From Murimonas intestini (GTDB lineage Bacteria > Bacillota > Clostridia > Lachnospirales > Lachnospiraceae), in the NCBI GenBank assembly GCA_003148945.1, contig QGGY01000003.1, forward strand, positions 1-64,000: 64,000 bases of DNA. Reading direction: 5' to 3'. The notes below the pieces were generated by a model. The model saw only the letters and a list, made by a program, of their open reading frames with translations. It made no database searches and was not told the DNA's origin. Each line of letters begins with the position of its first letter. The stretch's first letter is position 1. Made by a program: the position numbers and the translations under genes. Shown here piece after piece: positions 16,990-25,164 of the stretch.

Positions 16990-17024
16990 TTCTATAGGAA
17001 ACAAAGTTTCCTATAGAACAAAAA
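16984..17024. repeat. Perfect 19-base inverted repeat
   Basis: TTTTTGTTCTATAGGAAAC and its exact complement are separated by AAA. It overlaps the T-run of the tRNA terminator and has A and T runs at both ends, so it may be a second, bidirectional terminator or a dispersed palindromic repeat. Confidence 0.75.
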
Positions 17025-17166
17025 CCTTCGGGAGGATGCACAGCTGTAGAATCCTTTTTTTGGCAAATGTGTCAGAAAAAGGCATATAGTTTTATGTTTT
17101 CGACATAGACAGAACAGTATTTTTGAGATAAAATGTAGGCAGACAGCAGTAACCGGTGATAATATC

Positions 17167-17196
17167 ATATTTTATAATCATATATTTTATAATCAT
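17167..17196 (+). repeat. Tandem duplication, 2 x 15 bases
   Basis: ATATTTTATAATCAT occurs twice head to tail in an otherwise featureless AT-rich stretch (17025-17200). Confidence 0.6.
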
Positions 17197-17206
17197 GGGG
17201 TATAAG

Positions 17207-17235
17207 TTGTAGTTTTGTATCTGATATGGTATAAT
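17207..17235 (+). promoter_or_regulatory. Promoter of a candidate small RNA
   Basis: TTGTAG, 17 bases, perfect TATAAT. No convincing gene lies downstream before the hairpin at 17326-17374. Confidence 0.55.
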
Positions 17236-17240
17236 TGACA

Positions 17241-17374
17241 TGGTTTGAAACACGTTTCGGCGTGTCGTGTTTTAGAAATTAATTAAATTAACAGAGATAC
17301 TAATATGAGGAGAATCTTAATTGAAGCTGACTGCCCCGCTGGAGTTATTTAGCGGGGGAGTTCAGCCTCTTTTG
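17241..17374 (+). ncRNA. Candidate small RNA or attenuated leader
   Basis: Between the promoter above and a terminator-like hairpin is a span of about 135 bases with an internal stem (AAACACG/CGTGTTT) and no protein-like frame beyond a 15-codon ATG frame at 17305-17352 that ends inside the hairpin. It matches no riboswitch I recognise. It ends just short of the convergent XRE gene. Could also be a failed or degenerate leader. Confidence 0.35.
17326..17374 (+). terminator. Terminator-like hairpin between the small RNA and the XRE gene
   Basis: GCTGA-CTG-CCCCGCT pairs with AGCGGGG-GAG-TTCAGC around a 10-base loop, followed by CTCTTTTG. It may also stop the convergent minus-strand gene. Confidence 0.6.
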
Positions 17375-17386
17375 TATACACGGTAT

Positions 17387-17662
17387 TTATTTTTTTATAT
17401 CGTTGATTACCTGCTGGATATGGGAAAGCTCTTCTATTGTAAGGCCGCTGACTTCTATAAAGCTGCGGTGGTCAATTTCAAGCAGATAATCACAGCTTAC
17501 CGAAAAAAAGCGGGATATCTTGATGAGCATATCAATTGACGGAAGTATATTGTTATTTTCCCAGTTAGAGACTGCCTGTTTAGTTACTCCCAGCTTTTGA
17601 GCCAGCACAACCTGGTTCATACCGTGGGATTTCCTTAGATTTTGTATAATTTCTCCAAACAT
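17387..17662 (-). CDS. XRE-family transcriptional regulator
   Basis: A 91-residue protein with an N-terminal Cro/CI helix-turn-helix: IIQNLRKSHGMNQVVLAQKLGV followed by TKQAVSNWENNNILPS (residues about 5-45), then a short C-terminal helical tail. AAGGAGGATCAG precedes the start. It is transcribed away from the polysaccharide locus and shares its upstream region with it, the arrangement expected for a local repressor. SinR-like control of an eps operon is an analogy only. Confidence 0.85.
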   Translation of the reverse strand: MFGEIIQNLRKSHGMNQVVLAQKLGVTKQAVSNWENNNILPSIDMLIKISRFFSVSCDYLLEIDHRSFIEVSGLTIEELSHIQQVINDIKK

Positions 17663-17708
17663 TCTGATCCTCCTTATGATGAATATAGAGTAAAATAAAA
17701 AACAACCA

Positions 17709-17746
17709 TTTACAAAATACTAAAGTAAAGCTATAATTGACTTTAG
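17709..17746 (+). promoter_or_regulatory. Polysaccharide operon promoter with overlapping inverted repeat
   Basis: TTTACA at 17709, 17 bases, perfect TATAAT at 17732-17737. The arms CTAAAGT (17720-17726) and ACTTTAG (17740-17746) straddle the -10 box, so a bound repressor would block polymerase. The divergent XRE protein is the natural candidate. Confidence 0.55.
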
Positions 17747-17873
17747 GGTGTACCGGAGATACGGATGAAGAGTTTTCCTTTCATGTGCCGGGGCATATAC
17801 AGCCGGAGTAAAACGAAACAGACAATAGATAATAGTCAACGGACAATAGACACAGGATGAGGGGGAGTGCGTT

Positions 17874-18086
17874 ATGAAACATACAAAAACAGCAGCGGCG
17901 GTATTTTTGCTTGCCGTTATGCTGTTATGCCCGTTTTTGGCAGGAATTTCAGCTGAGGCTGGGACAGTTGTGGGAAACATGCTGGAAAATCAGGCACCGG
18001 CGAATTGTCAGAAGGCGGCAATAGCTACTGTGGTGATGCTGGCTGCAGGTGTGGCAGTATATCTTGTCAGGAACAAGAATGAATAG
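17874..18086 (+). CDS. Small secreted or membrane protein
   Basis: A 70-residue protein: a basic start and hydrophobic stretch ending SAEAG that reads as a signal peptide (residues 1-29), a short middle with one Cys, and a second hydrophobic segment (about 47-65) ending in RNKNE. It resembles no family I know. The layout recalls a small single-span anchor protein. GAGGGGGA precedes the ATG. As first gene of the polysaccharide operon it may modulate the export machinery, but nothing in the sequence proves that. Confidence 0.6.
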   Translation: MKHTKTAAAVFLLAVMLLCPFLAGISAEAGTVVGNMLENQAPANCQKAAIATVVMLAAGVAVYLVRNKNE

Positions 18087-18184
18087 GCGGACAGGTTCTG
18101 CCTCCAAAACATATTCTGTTTTATAGTTTGTACAGTTCATGCAGACATAGAATATATATATTATTTTATTAGAGGAAGAAAAAA

Positions 18185-20095
18185 ATGCTGGAAAATAATA
18201 ATAAAGGTTTGCTGTGGATCCATAAAGCGCTGCTGCTGGCATTTGCAGATGTATTGATTATTCTCTCTTCCTATCTGCTGGCGCTGCTTCTGCGTTTTGA
18301 CTTTGTATATACAAGTATTCCGAAGATGTACATACAGGGCTATCTGGTGGCGATGCCGTATTGGGTGGTATCAAGCATGGTGGTATTTTATATATGCCGG
18401 CTGTACCACAGCATCTGGCGCCTGGCGAGTGTGTCGGAATTGAGGATGATACTGAACGCCTATGTGATATTAGCGGCCGTGTATGCGGCGGGAGCGCTGT
18501 TTATGAGGCTGAATATGCCGCTGTCGTGGTATTTTATAGGTTATGTGATCAGCTTCTGCCTGACCACAGGAGTACGCTTTTCGTACCGCCTGATACGTTT
18601 TTATTTGAACAGCCATGAGGCGCCGGTCGAGAAAAATGACAGGATCATGATCATCGGCGCAGGCTCCGCGGGACAGGTTCTCATAAAGGAACTGCGCAAC
18701 AGCGATAAGATCCATACGGAAGTATGCTGTGTCATTGATGATAATCCAAATAAAAAGAAGCGGATGCTGGAGAGCATCCCAATTGTGGGAAACAGGTATG
18801 ATATACCGGCTATGGTGAAAAAGTATAATATAAATCATATTATATATGCGATTCCCAGCTCTGCGCCTCAGGACCGCAGGGATATCCTGAATATCTGCAA
18901 GGATACGGGCTGCCGTCTGCAGACGGTGCCGGGAGTCTATCAGCTGGTGAACGGCGAGGTCAGCGTCAGTAAGCTGCGCAGCGTAGAGATCACCGACCTT
19001 CTGGGCCGCGCCCAGGTAAAGGTAAATAATGACGAGATCTTTGCGGCGATAGCAGGAAAGGTAGTTCTGGTCACAGGGGGCGGAGGCTCTATCGGCAGTG
19101 AACTCTGCCGTCAGATAGCCCATGCGGATCCCAAACAGCTGATCATTTTTGATATGTATGAGAACAATGCCTATGAGATCCAGCAGGAACTGATCAGATC
19201 ATGTCCCCAGCTGAATCTTGTCACTTTGATTGGTTCTGTGCGAAATACATACCGGGTCAACTGGGTGATGAAGCATTATCGTCCGGATGTGGTTTTTCAC
19301 GCAGCCGCGCACAAGCATGTTCCTCTGATGGAGGAGAGCCCCAATGAGGCTATCAAGAATAATGTCCTGGGAACATACAATACGGCCACGGCGGCAGCTA
19401 GGAGCGGTGTAAAGAAGTTCGTGATGATCTCCACGGATAAGGCGGTAAACCCGACAAATATCATGGGAGCATCCAAGCGTCTTGGTGAGATGGTGATACA
19501 GATGATGAACCGTCAGTACAGCTCAACAGATTTTGTGGCTGTCCGTTTCGGTAACGTTCTCGGAAACAACGGCAGTGTCATTCCGCTCTTTAAAAAGCAG
19601 ATCAGCGAGGGCGGTCCTGTGACAGTTACCGACAAGAATATTATCCGCTACTTTATGACGATACCGGAGGCGGTATCTCTTGTACTTCAGGCGGCCTATT
19701 ATGCAAAGGGCGGCGAGATATTTGTCCTGGATATGGGAGAGCCTGTCAGGATCGATGATATGGCCCGCAATCTGATACGTCTGTCAGGCTATACGCCGGA
19801 TGTAGACATCATGGTTGAATATACAGGGCTTCGTCCCGGGGAGAAGCTTTTTGAGGAACTGCTCATGGATGAGGAAGGGCTGACAGGAACGGCAAATGAA
19901 CTGATCCATATCGGCAGGCCTATTGAGATGGATGACGGATGGTTTAAGCGCAAGCTCCGCCAGCTGGATGAGGCGAGCTACCGGGAGGAGGAGCACATAA
20001 AAGCGATCGTTTCAGAGATTGTGCCTACATATCACTATGACAAGAAAGAGGAAGAGGAGCGTATCAGACAGATAGGGAATCAGGGGAGAGATTGA
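18185..20095 (+). CDS. Membrane nucleotide-sugar 4,6-dehydratase (PglF/CapD/WbpM-like)
   Basis: A 636-residue protein with about four N-terminal membrane helices (residues 10-130), a first Rossmann-like region (MIIGAGSAGQ, near 155) and an SDR domain (VTGGGGSIGSELCRQ, near 296). The catalytic region STDKAVNPTNIMGASKR has Met in place of Tyr in the YxxxK motif, as in PglF and WbpM. It would convert UDP-GlcNAc to its 4-keto-6-deoxy product, the first step to bacillosamine-type sugars. Matching aminotransferase and acetyltransferase genes lie 9-11 kb downstream. Confidence 0.9.
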   Translation: MLENNNKGLLWIHKALLLAFADVLIILSSYLLALLLRFDFVYTSIPKMYIQGYLVAMPYWVVSSMVVFYICRLYHSIWRLASVSELRMILNAYVILAAVYAAGALFMRLNMPLSWYFIGYVISFCLTTGVRFSYRLIRFYLNSHEAPVEKNDRIMIIGAGSAGQVLIKELRNSDKIHTEVCCVIDDNPNKKKRMLESIPIVGNRYDIPAMVKKYNINHIIYAIPSSAPQDRRDILNICKDTGCRLQTVPGVYQLVNGEVSVSKLRSVEITDLLGRAQVKVNNDEIFAAIAGKVVLVTGGGGSIGSELCRQIAHADPKQLIIFDMYENNAYEIQQELIRSCPQLNLVTLIGSVRNTYRVNWVMKHYRPDVVFHAAAHKHVPLMEESPNEAIKNNVLGTYNTATAAARSGVKKFVMISTDKAVNPTNIMGASKRLGEMVIQMMNRQYSSTDFVAVRFGNVLGNNGSVIPLFKKQISEGGPVTVTDKNIIRYFMTIPEAVSLVLQAAYYAKGGEIFVLDMGEPVRIDDMARNLIRLSGYTPDVDIMVEYTGLRPGEKLFEELLMDEEGLTGTANELIHIGRPIEMDDGWFKRKLRQLDEASYREEEHIKAIVSEIVPTYHYDKKEEEERIRQIGNQGRD

Positions 20096-20835
20096 TGGTC
20101 GATTTACATTCGCATATTCTGCCGGGATTGGATGACGGACCCGGAAGTATGGAGGAGGCAGTCTTTATGGCCCGCAGGGCCGCTGCTTCTAACGTAAGTC
20201 ATATCGCGGCGACCAGCCACGGGAATTACTATCCATATGCACTGGAAGAATATCAGGAGAGGTTTACAGAGCTGGAGGAGGTTCTGCGCAGACAGAATAT
20301 ACCGGTGAAACTGTATCCTGGGATGGAGATCTTTGTGGATGAGAACACGGCCGGGCTTTTGGAAAAGGGCAGACTGCTGACCTTAAACGGGACAGATTAT
20401 ATTCTGGCAGAGTTTCCCTTTGACCAGTCTGGGGAAAATGTATGCAGGCAGCTGCGTAAGCTGCGGGACGCGGGATACAGGATCGTGGTGGCCCATCCGG
20501 AAAGATATATGTTTATACAAAAGGAGACTGAACTGGCATATTATCTGGAAAGCCAGGGATATGTGCTCCAGGTAAACCAGGGGAGCCTGGCGGGGGATTT
20601 TGGCAGGGCATGCAAAATGACGGCAGAACAGCTGCTCGTAAGCGGCATAGCCCGGGTGATAGCCACAGACGCCCATGACACCAGATACAGGTCGCATGAC
20701 CTGCAGCGGCTCATGTGGTATCTGTCAGGTATGTTTACCTCCGCTGAGATACGGCTGTGGCTGTCTGAGAATCCAAGCAGGATTTTAAAAGGCAGCTCCA
20801 CAATTGGTTTAAACACAGACAGAAAAGAGGAGTAA
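20095..20835 (+). CDS. PHP-type protein-tyrosine phosphatase (CpsB/YwqE family)
   Basis: A 246-residue metal-dependent phosphatase. The metal sites are visible: DLHSHILPGLDDGP at the start, ATSHGNYY near residue 42, HPERY near residue 133 and ATDAHDTRYR near residue 189. It removes phosphate from tyrosines of the cognate BY-kinase, here most likely the Tyr-rich tails of the two kinases encoded downstream. The ATG overlaps the previous stop by one base (TGATG), so it is translationally coupled to the dehydratase. Confidence 0.9.
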   Translation: MVDLHSHILPGLDDGPGSMEEAVFMARRAAASNVSHIAATSHGNYYPYALEEYQERFTELEEVLRRQNIPVKLYPGMEIFVDENTAGLLEKGRLLTLNGTDYILAEFPFDQSGENVCRQLRKLRDAGYRIVVAHPERYMFIQKETELAYYLESQGYVLQVNQGSLAGDFGRACKMTAEQLLVSGIARVIATDAHDTRYRSHDLQRLMWYLSGMFTSAEIRLWLSENPSRILKGSSTIGLNTDRKEE

Positions 20836-20836
20836 G

Positions 20837-21772
20837 ATGAAAAAAGCTGGGATAATACTTGGCATTTTGTGCCTGGCCGCGATCATTGGAGGCTGGAAAT
20901 ATACAGAGTACAAGCGCAGCCAGATAGATCTGGAAGGCCCTGTCCTGACGGCGGCGGATGACAAGGTCAGAGTGCCTATTGGCGCGCCGGACAGTGAATT
21001 GATAAAGGGTGTAACAGCCTGGGATGAGAAGGACAAAGATGTGTCCGGCAGCATCGTAATAGAGAGCATCAATAAAAAGCCGGACGGAGAGAGCAATGAG
21101 TTTGAGATTACATATGCAGCATTTGATAATTCCAATAATTCAGGAAAACTGACAAGGACACTCATATACCGGGATTACCGTCAGCCGCATTTCGGCATTT
21201 CACAGCCGCTGAGATTTTCCAGGAATCAGAATTTGTCCCTGTTTGACTATATAACGGCAGATGACTGTCTGGACGGGGATATCACCCCGTTTGTTGTGAT
21301 AGAGGGAGAGAAGGACATCGTCGCAGAAGCCAAAACAGGAATTTATAATTTTACCCTTCAGGTGTCGAACAGCGTGGGGGATACCTCCCAGCTGCCCATA
21401 CAGGTAGAGATTTTTGAGGACAGCTATGAGGAGCAGATGTTCAGGCCGAAGATCGTACTCAGCGATTATCTGATATATATTACTAAGGGCAGGAGGTTTA
21501 GCCCGGAGGATTATCTGGACCATATTGAAGATAAGGGAACCCTGCTGATCGACCGCGGGCCCATGGTTGAGGTGGAGGAAAAAGGCGAGGTGACTCTTGT
21601 TACAGAAAAAGAGGCTAATGAGTCTCCCGGAAGCTGGGTAAATATCTCCAGGATTGATATAAGCTCTGATGTGAAAAGCAACGTGCCCGGCATTTATTCT
21701 GTGGTCTATTCTTATACATCAGAAGATACGGGGTATGACTGCAGCGCAAGGCTGATCGTAGTCGTGGAGTAG
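20837..21772 (+). CDS. Membrane-anchored protein with Ig-like (DUF5011-type) repeats
   Basis: A 311-residue protein with one N-terminal membrane segment (residues 4-22) and an extracytoplasmic part. The pattern of D..DG-ITP.VVIEGEKDI followed by G.YNFTLQVSNSVGDTS repeats about three times with variation, as in bacterial Ig-like DUF5011 domains. The function is unknown; such domains often contact glycans or other surface proteins. AAAGAGGAG precedes the ATG, two bases after the phosphatase stop, so it is firmly inside the operon. Confidence 0.65.
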   Translation: MKKAGIILGILCLAAIIGGWKYTEYKRSQIDLEGPVLTAADDKVRVPIGAPDSELIKGVTAWDEKDKDVSGSIVIESINKKPDGESNEFEITYAAFDNSNNSGKLTRTLIYRDYRQPHFGISQPLRFSRNQNLSLFDYITADDCLDGDITPFVVIEGEKDIVAEAKTGIYNFTLQVSNSVGDTSQLPIQVEIFEDSYEEQMFRPKIVLSDYLIYITKGRRFSPEDYLDHIEDKGTLLIDRGPMVEVEEKGEVTLVTEKEANESPGSWVNISRIDISSDVKSNVPGIYSVVYSYTSEDTGYDCSARLIVVVE

Positions 21773-21783
21773 AGGAGGCAGGA

Positions 21784-23190
21784 ATGGAACAGAATCAGAG
21801 AGACATAAGGAGAGATTATCTGGCTCAGGATTACCAGTATCTCTTCCGCTGCCTGAAGAGGAACTTGTTTGTCATAGTGGTGTGCGCGTGTATTACCCTG
21901 ATCGGGGTTTATGTGGCCCTGGATTATTTCATGAAGGACAGCTATCAGGCCAGCATCCAGCTGGCAGTGGTGCCCAGGGACGCTGCGGGCAGCAAGCAGA
22001 GTGACGGCAGTGTAAATACGGCGGTAAGCAGAAGCATGAGCGTGCTTAACAGCAGCATGTTAAAGGAGCAGATCCGGAAAAACAGCGAAACAGAGGCGCT
22101 GAATGGTACCCTGAGGGCGGCCCAGGTAGGGCAGACGAACCTCATTACCATGAGCGCTACAGCCGACACTGCAGAGCATGCGTTCAGGCTTTTAAAGGCG
22201 GGGCTGGAAAATTACCCCCAGTTATCTGGTTATTTTGAGACAGGATATCTGCTGCAGAGGCTTTCGGGATTGTCTGCGGACAGTATCATCACTCTGCCTG
22301 CCAGGACGGAGTATTATGCATTTATGGCCGGAATGTTAGTGCTGGCGGTCGGAGTGGGGCTGACAGTGATGGCAGCGGTGATGACAGACAAGATACACAG
22401 TGCAGAGCAGGGAGAAAAGCTGCTGGAGACAGGTATCCTGGGAAAATTAGTCTATGTGAAAAAAGGGAAAAAGCAGAATGCCCTGCTGATCACGGATCCC
22501 AGGACAGACGCGTTTTATATAGAAGATGTGGACAAGATGGTTACAAATGTGCAGGAGAAGATGGATGCACACCACTACAAAACTTTGATGGTTACAAGTG
22601 TGCAGGAGAATGAAGGAAAGTCAACAGGGGCTGCCAATATCGCCCTGAACCTGGCCCAGCGCGGTAACCGCGTAGTGCTGGTGGACTGCGATCTGCGGAG
22701 GCCAGCGCTGAGAAAAATGTTTGAGCTGTACGTAGACAAGGGTATAGAACTGACAGGCCTGCTGGAGGGGAAAAGTGAACTTGCGGATGCTCTGCAGCCG
22801 GTCGGGCAGACAGCTAATCTGTCTGCAGTTGTACAGTTCAAAGTAGTGCCGGAGCCGGATAAACTGCTGGAGAAGCAGGAGCTTGGGGAGCTGCTGGAGC
22901 AAATAAAAGCCCAGGCGGATTATGTGATCCTGGATACTCCTCCTATGGGAATTGTAAGGGATGCGGAGGTAACGGCAAAAAGTGCAGACGCGGCAATCCT
23001 TTTTATAAAGCAGGATGAAGTAAAGGCTGCAGTAGTAAATGACCTGGTAGACCTTCTGGAAAATGCCGGTACATCCGCGATAGGCTGTGTGCTGAACATG
23101 ACCAGGGGAAATCTGATCCTGGGGGGAGGCAGTTATGGTAAATATGGAAAATACGGCGGATACCGGTATGGTTATAAGGCGCAGAGATGA
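21784..23190 (+). CDS. Fused Wzz-type chain-length regulator and tyrosine autokinase, copy 1
   Basis: A 468-residue protein. Residues 1-195 form a polysaccharide co-polymerase with two membrane spans (about 28-48 and 178-198). Then comes a BY-kinase: Walker A TSVQENEGKST near 272, Walker A' VVLVDCDLRRP near 299 and Walker B YVILDTPP near 380. The tail is Tyr-rich (repeated GKYGKYGG, residues about 450-465), the expected autophosphorylation site. It controls export and chain length of the glycan, opposed by the PHP phosphatase. In many Gram-positives these halves are separate proteins. Confidence 0.9.
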   Translation: MEQNQRDIRRDYLAQDYQYLFRCLKRNLFVIVVCACITLIGVYVALDYFMKDSYQASIQLAVVPRDAAGSKQSDGSVNTAVSRSMSVLNSSMLKEQIRKNSETEALNGTLRAAQVGQTNLITMSATADTAEHAFRLLKAGLENYPQLSGYFETGYLLQRLSGLSADSIITLPARTEYYAFMAGMLVLAVGVGLTVMAAVMTDKIHSAEQGEKLLETGILGKLVYVKKGKKQNALLITDPRTDAFYIEDVDKMVTNVQEKMDAHHYKTLMVTSVQENEGKSTGAANIALNLAQRGNRVVLVDCDLRRPALRKMFELYVDKGIELTGLLEGKSELADALQPVGQTANLSAVVQFKVVPEPDKLLEKQELGELLEQIKAQADYVILDTPPMGIVRDAEVTAKSADAAILFIKQDEVKAAVVNDLVDLLENAGTSAIGCVLNMTRGNLILGGGSYGKYGKYGGYRYGYKAQR

Positions 23191-23207
23191 CAGAAAGAGG
23201 TGGACAA

Positions 23208-24665
23208 ATGCAGGCGGAACGGCAGGCAGATGTTATTTCAGAATATGAAAAAATAGATTTAGAGGCAATGCTGCAGGATTACTGGCGCTGTCTGAAGAAA
23301 TACTGGCTCCAGTTTTTGCTGTTTGCCGTAATAGCGGCGATCGGTGCCGTAGGTTTTTACAATTGGAAATACATGCCGGAGTACTCTGCAAAGATAACAT
23401 ACGCGGTATATAAGACATCAGATACAGCCATAGACGGGGCGCTGGCAAGACGTCTCAGCCAGGCGCTGCCTGTACTTACAGGCATGAAGGATTTTAAAAA
23501 CGATTTATTTCACAGGATAGAGGAAAACACAATAAATGAGAACTTCAGTTTTCAAAGTTCCTATACAGAGGGCGGGACGCTGTTTGAGGTGTCTGTGAAT
23601 GCCAACAACTATCAGAATGCGAATACATTATTAAAGATATTCAAGGAAATATATCCGGAGTGGGCCTCGAAATCTGTGGGGACAGTGGAGCTGCAGATCG
23701 TTGATGAATCGGAGGCATCCGAAAGCCCGTCTGTCACGCACTCGCCGCTGCTGTCAGCTGCAAAGGGAGCGCTTGCGGGAATGTTTATATGTTTTCTGCT
23801 GGCGACCATATATGTTCTGACAATGCAGACTGTGCGCAAAGAAGGGGATATGAGGAAGGTGACCTCAAGCAATTGTATTGCACTCCTGCCAGAGGTAAAG
23901 CTGAAAAAGCGTATGTTGAGCACAAAGTCTCTGCTCCTGCTTACAAATAAGAGAGTAGACTGGGGGCTGAAGCAGTCAATACTGGCGGCCCAGTCCAGAA
24001 TAGAAAACGTAATGTCTGCTGATAAGCGGCAGGTACTCATGGTCACCAGTACGCTTCCCAGAGAGGGAAAGAGCATGATATCGGTAAACCTGGCTATAGC
24101 TTTTGCGCAGAAGGGAAGAAAGGTACTGCTGTTGGATGCAGATTTCCGCAAACCCTCTGTGGAGACGGTGCTGGGGCTGGAAGAGACAGAAGGACTCTCT
24201 GATTATTTCAAAGCAGGCATTAAGCTGGAGGGTCTGATCAAGCAGCAGGACGGGATAGATATACTGCCGGGCGGTACCATAAGCGGGGCGGCATCAGGCA
24301 TAATCAATGAGAAGGAAATGGAAGGCCTGATGGAAACTCTTAAGAAGGAATACGAGTACATCATCATCGATACGCCGCCGGCCTGCATGTTTACAGACGC
24401 GGCTATGATGTCGAAATATGCGGATGCAGTTGTTTATGCAGTGTGCCATGATATGGCTGCAGTCAGGCAGATACGGGAAGGGATAGCTCCGTTTATCCAG
24501 AACCAGAAGCTTATAGGATATCTGATCAACAGAAATCCGGGCGGTTTTTCTTCCTACGGAAAATATGGCAGATACGGAAGCTACAGCAGGTATGGCCATT
24601 ACAGCAAGTATAAAAGATACATAGAACTGGATGAGAAAGAGATGAACACCGAGGAGACGTTATAA
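23208..24665 (+). CDS. Fused Wzz-type chain-length regulator and tyrosine autokinase, copy 2
   Basis: A 485-residue paralogue of the preceding gene: membrane spans near 35-55 and 190-210, Walker A TSTLPREGKSM near 282, A' VLLLDADFRKPS near 306, Walker B YIIIDTPPAC near 384, and a long C-terminal tail with about ten Tyr (YGKYGRYGSYSRYGHYSKY). The frame opens at ATG 23187, overlapping the previous stop, but ATG 23208 after AGAGGTGG is the better start. Two complete kinases in tandem is unusual and suggests hetero-oligomers or two export steps. Confidence 0.88.
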   Translation: MQAERQADVISEYEKIDLEAMLQDYWRCLKKYWLQFLLFAVIAAIGAVGFYNWKYMPEYSAKITYAVYKTSDTAIDGALARRLSQALPVLTGMKDFKNDLFHRIEENTINENFSFQSSYTEGGTLFEVSVNANNYQNANTLLKIFKEIYPEWASKSVGTVELQIVDESEASESPSVTHSPLLSAAKGALAGMFICFLLATIYVLTMQTVRKEGDMRKVTSSNCIALLPEVKLKKRMLSTKSLLLLTNKRVDWGLKQSILAAQSRIENVMSADKRQVLMVTSTLPREGKSMISVNLAIAFAQKGRKVLLLDADFRKPSVETVLGLEETEGLSDYFKAGIKLEGLIKQQDGIDILPGGTISGAASGIINEKEMEGLMETLKKEYEYIIIDTPPACMFTDAAMMSKYADAVVYAVCHDMAAVRQIREGIAPFIQNQKLIGYLINRNPGGFSSYGKYGRYGSYSRYGHYSKYKRYIELDEKEMNTEETL

Positions 24666-24680
24666 GAAAGGAGCACAGGA

Positions 24681-25163
24681 ATGAAGATAAAAATAGCGGT
24701 GACAGCCGTGCTGCTGGCCCTGTTGACAGGCATATCCCTGATAACCCTGCGCTCTTTCGAGGGGCTGAACCTAAAGCTTCAGATGGGGGAGCCAAGCCAG
24801 GTAACAATGGAGATGCTGCCGGAGACAGAGCCGGTTAAACCAAAGGCTGCGGAGAAAGTCCCGGATAAAGAGGAGGAGACGGAGCAAAAGCCCCCGTCAA
24901 ACCCGAATGCACCTGTGCTCAAGCTTTCCACCGGCCAGGTAGTGCTGAAGGTGGGAGATTCCTTTACACTTACAGATAAGATACTGCTGGTAGAGGATAT
25001 CCAGGATGATAAGGATGACAGAGATACTCTATACAGGAATATCAGCATCAAGGGCGAATATGACCTGAATACACCAGGCGAATATGCCCTGACTTACACG
25101 GTCACGGACATAGACGGAAACCAGTCAGATCCTGAAGTACTGAAACTTATTGTCAAAGAATGA
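24681..25163 (+). CDS. Secreted or anchored protein with one Ig-like domain
   Basis: A 160-residue protein: an N-terminal hydrophobic anchor (residues 4-24), a Pro/Glu/Lys-rich linker (about 45-75) and one Ig-like domain ending GEYALTYTVTDIDGNQSDPEVLKL, the typical DUF5011 end. AAGGAGC precedes the start, and the stop almost touches the next gene. It is the second such protein in this operon and probably acts on the outer face of the membrane. Confidence 0.65.
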   Translation: MKIKIAVTAVLLALLTGISLITLRSFEGLNLKLQMGEPSQVTMEMLPETEPVKPKAAEKVPDKEEETEQKPPSNPNAPVLKLSTGQVVLKVGDSFTLTDKILLVEDIQDDKDDRDTLYRNISIKGEYDLNTPGEYALTYTVTDIDGNQSDPEVLKLIVKE

Positions 25164-25164
25164 A

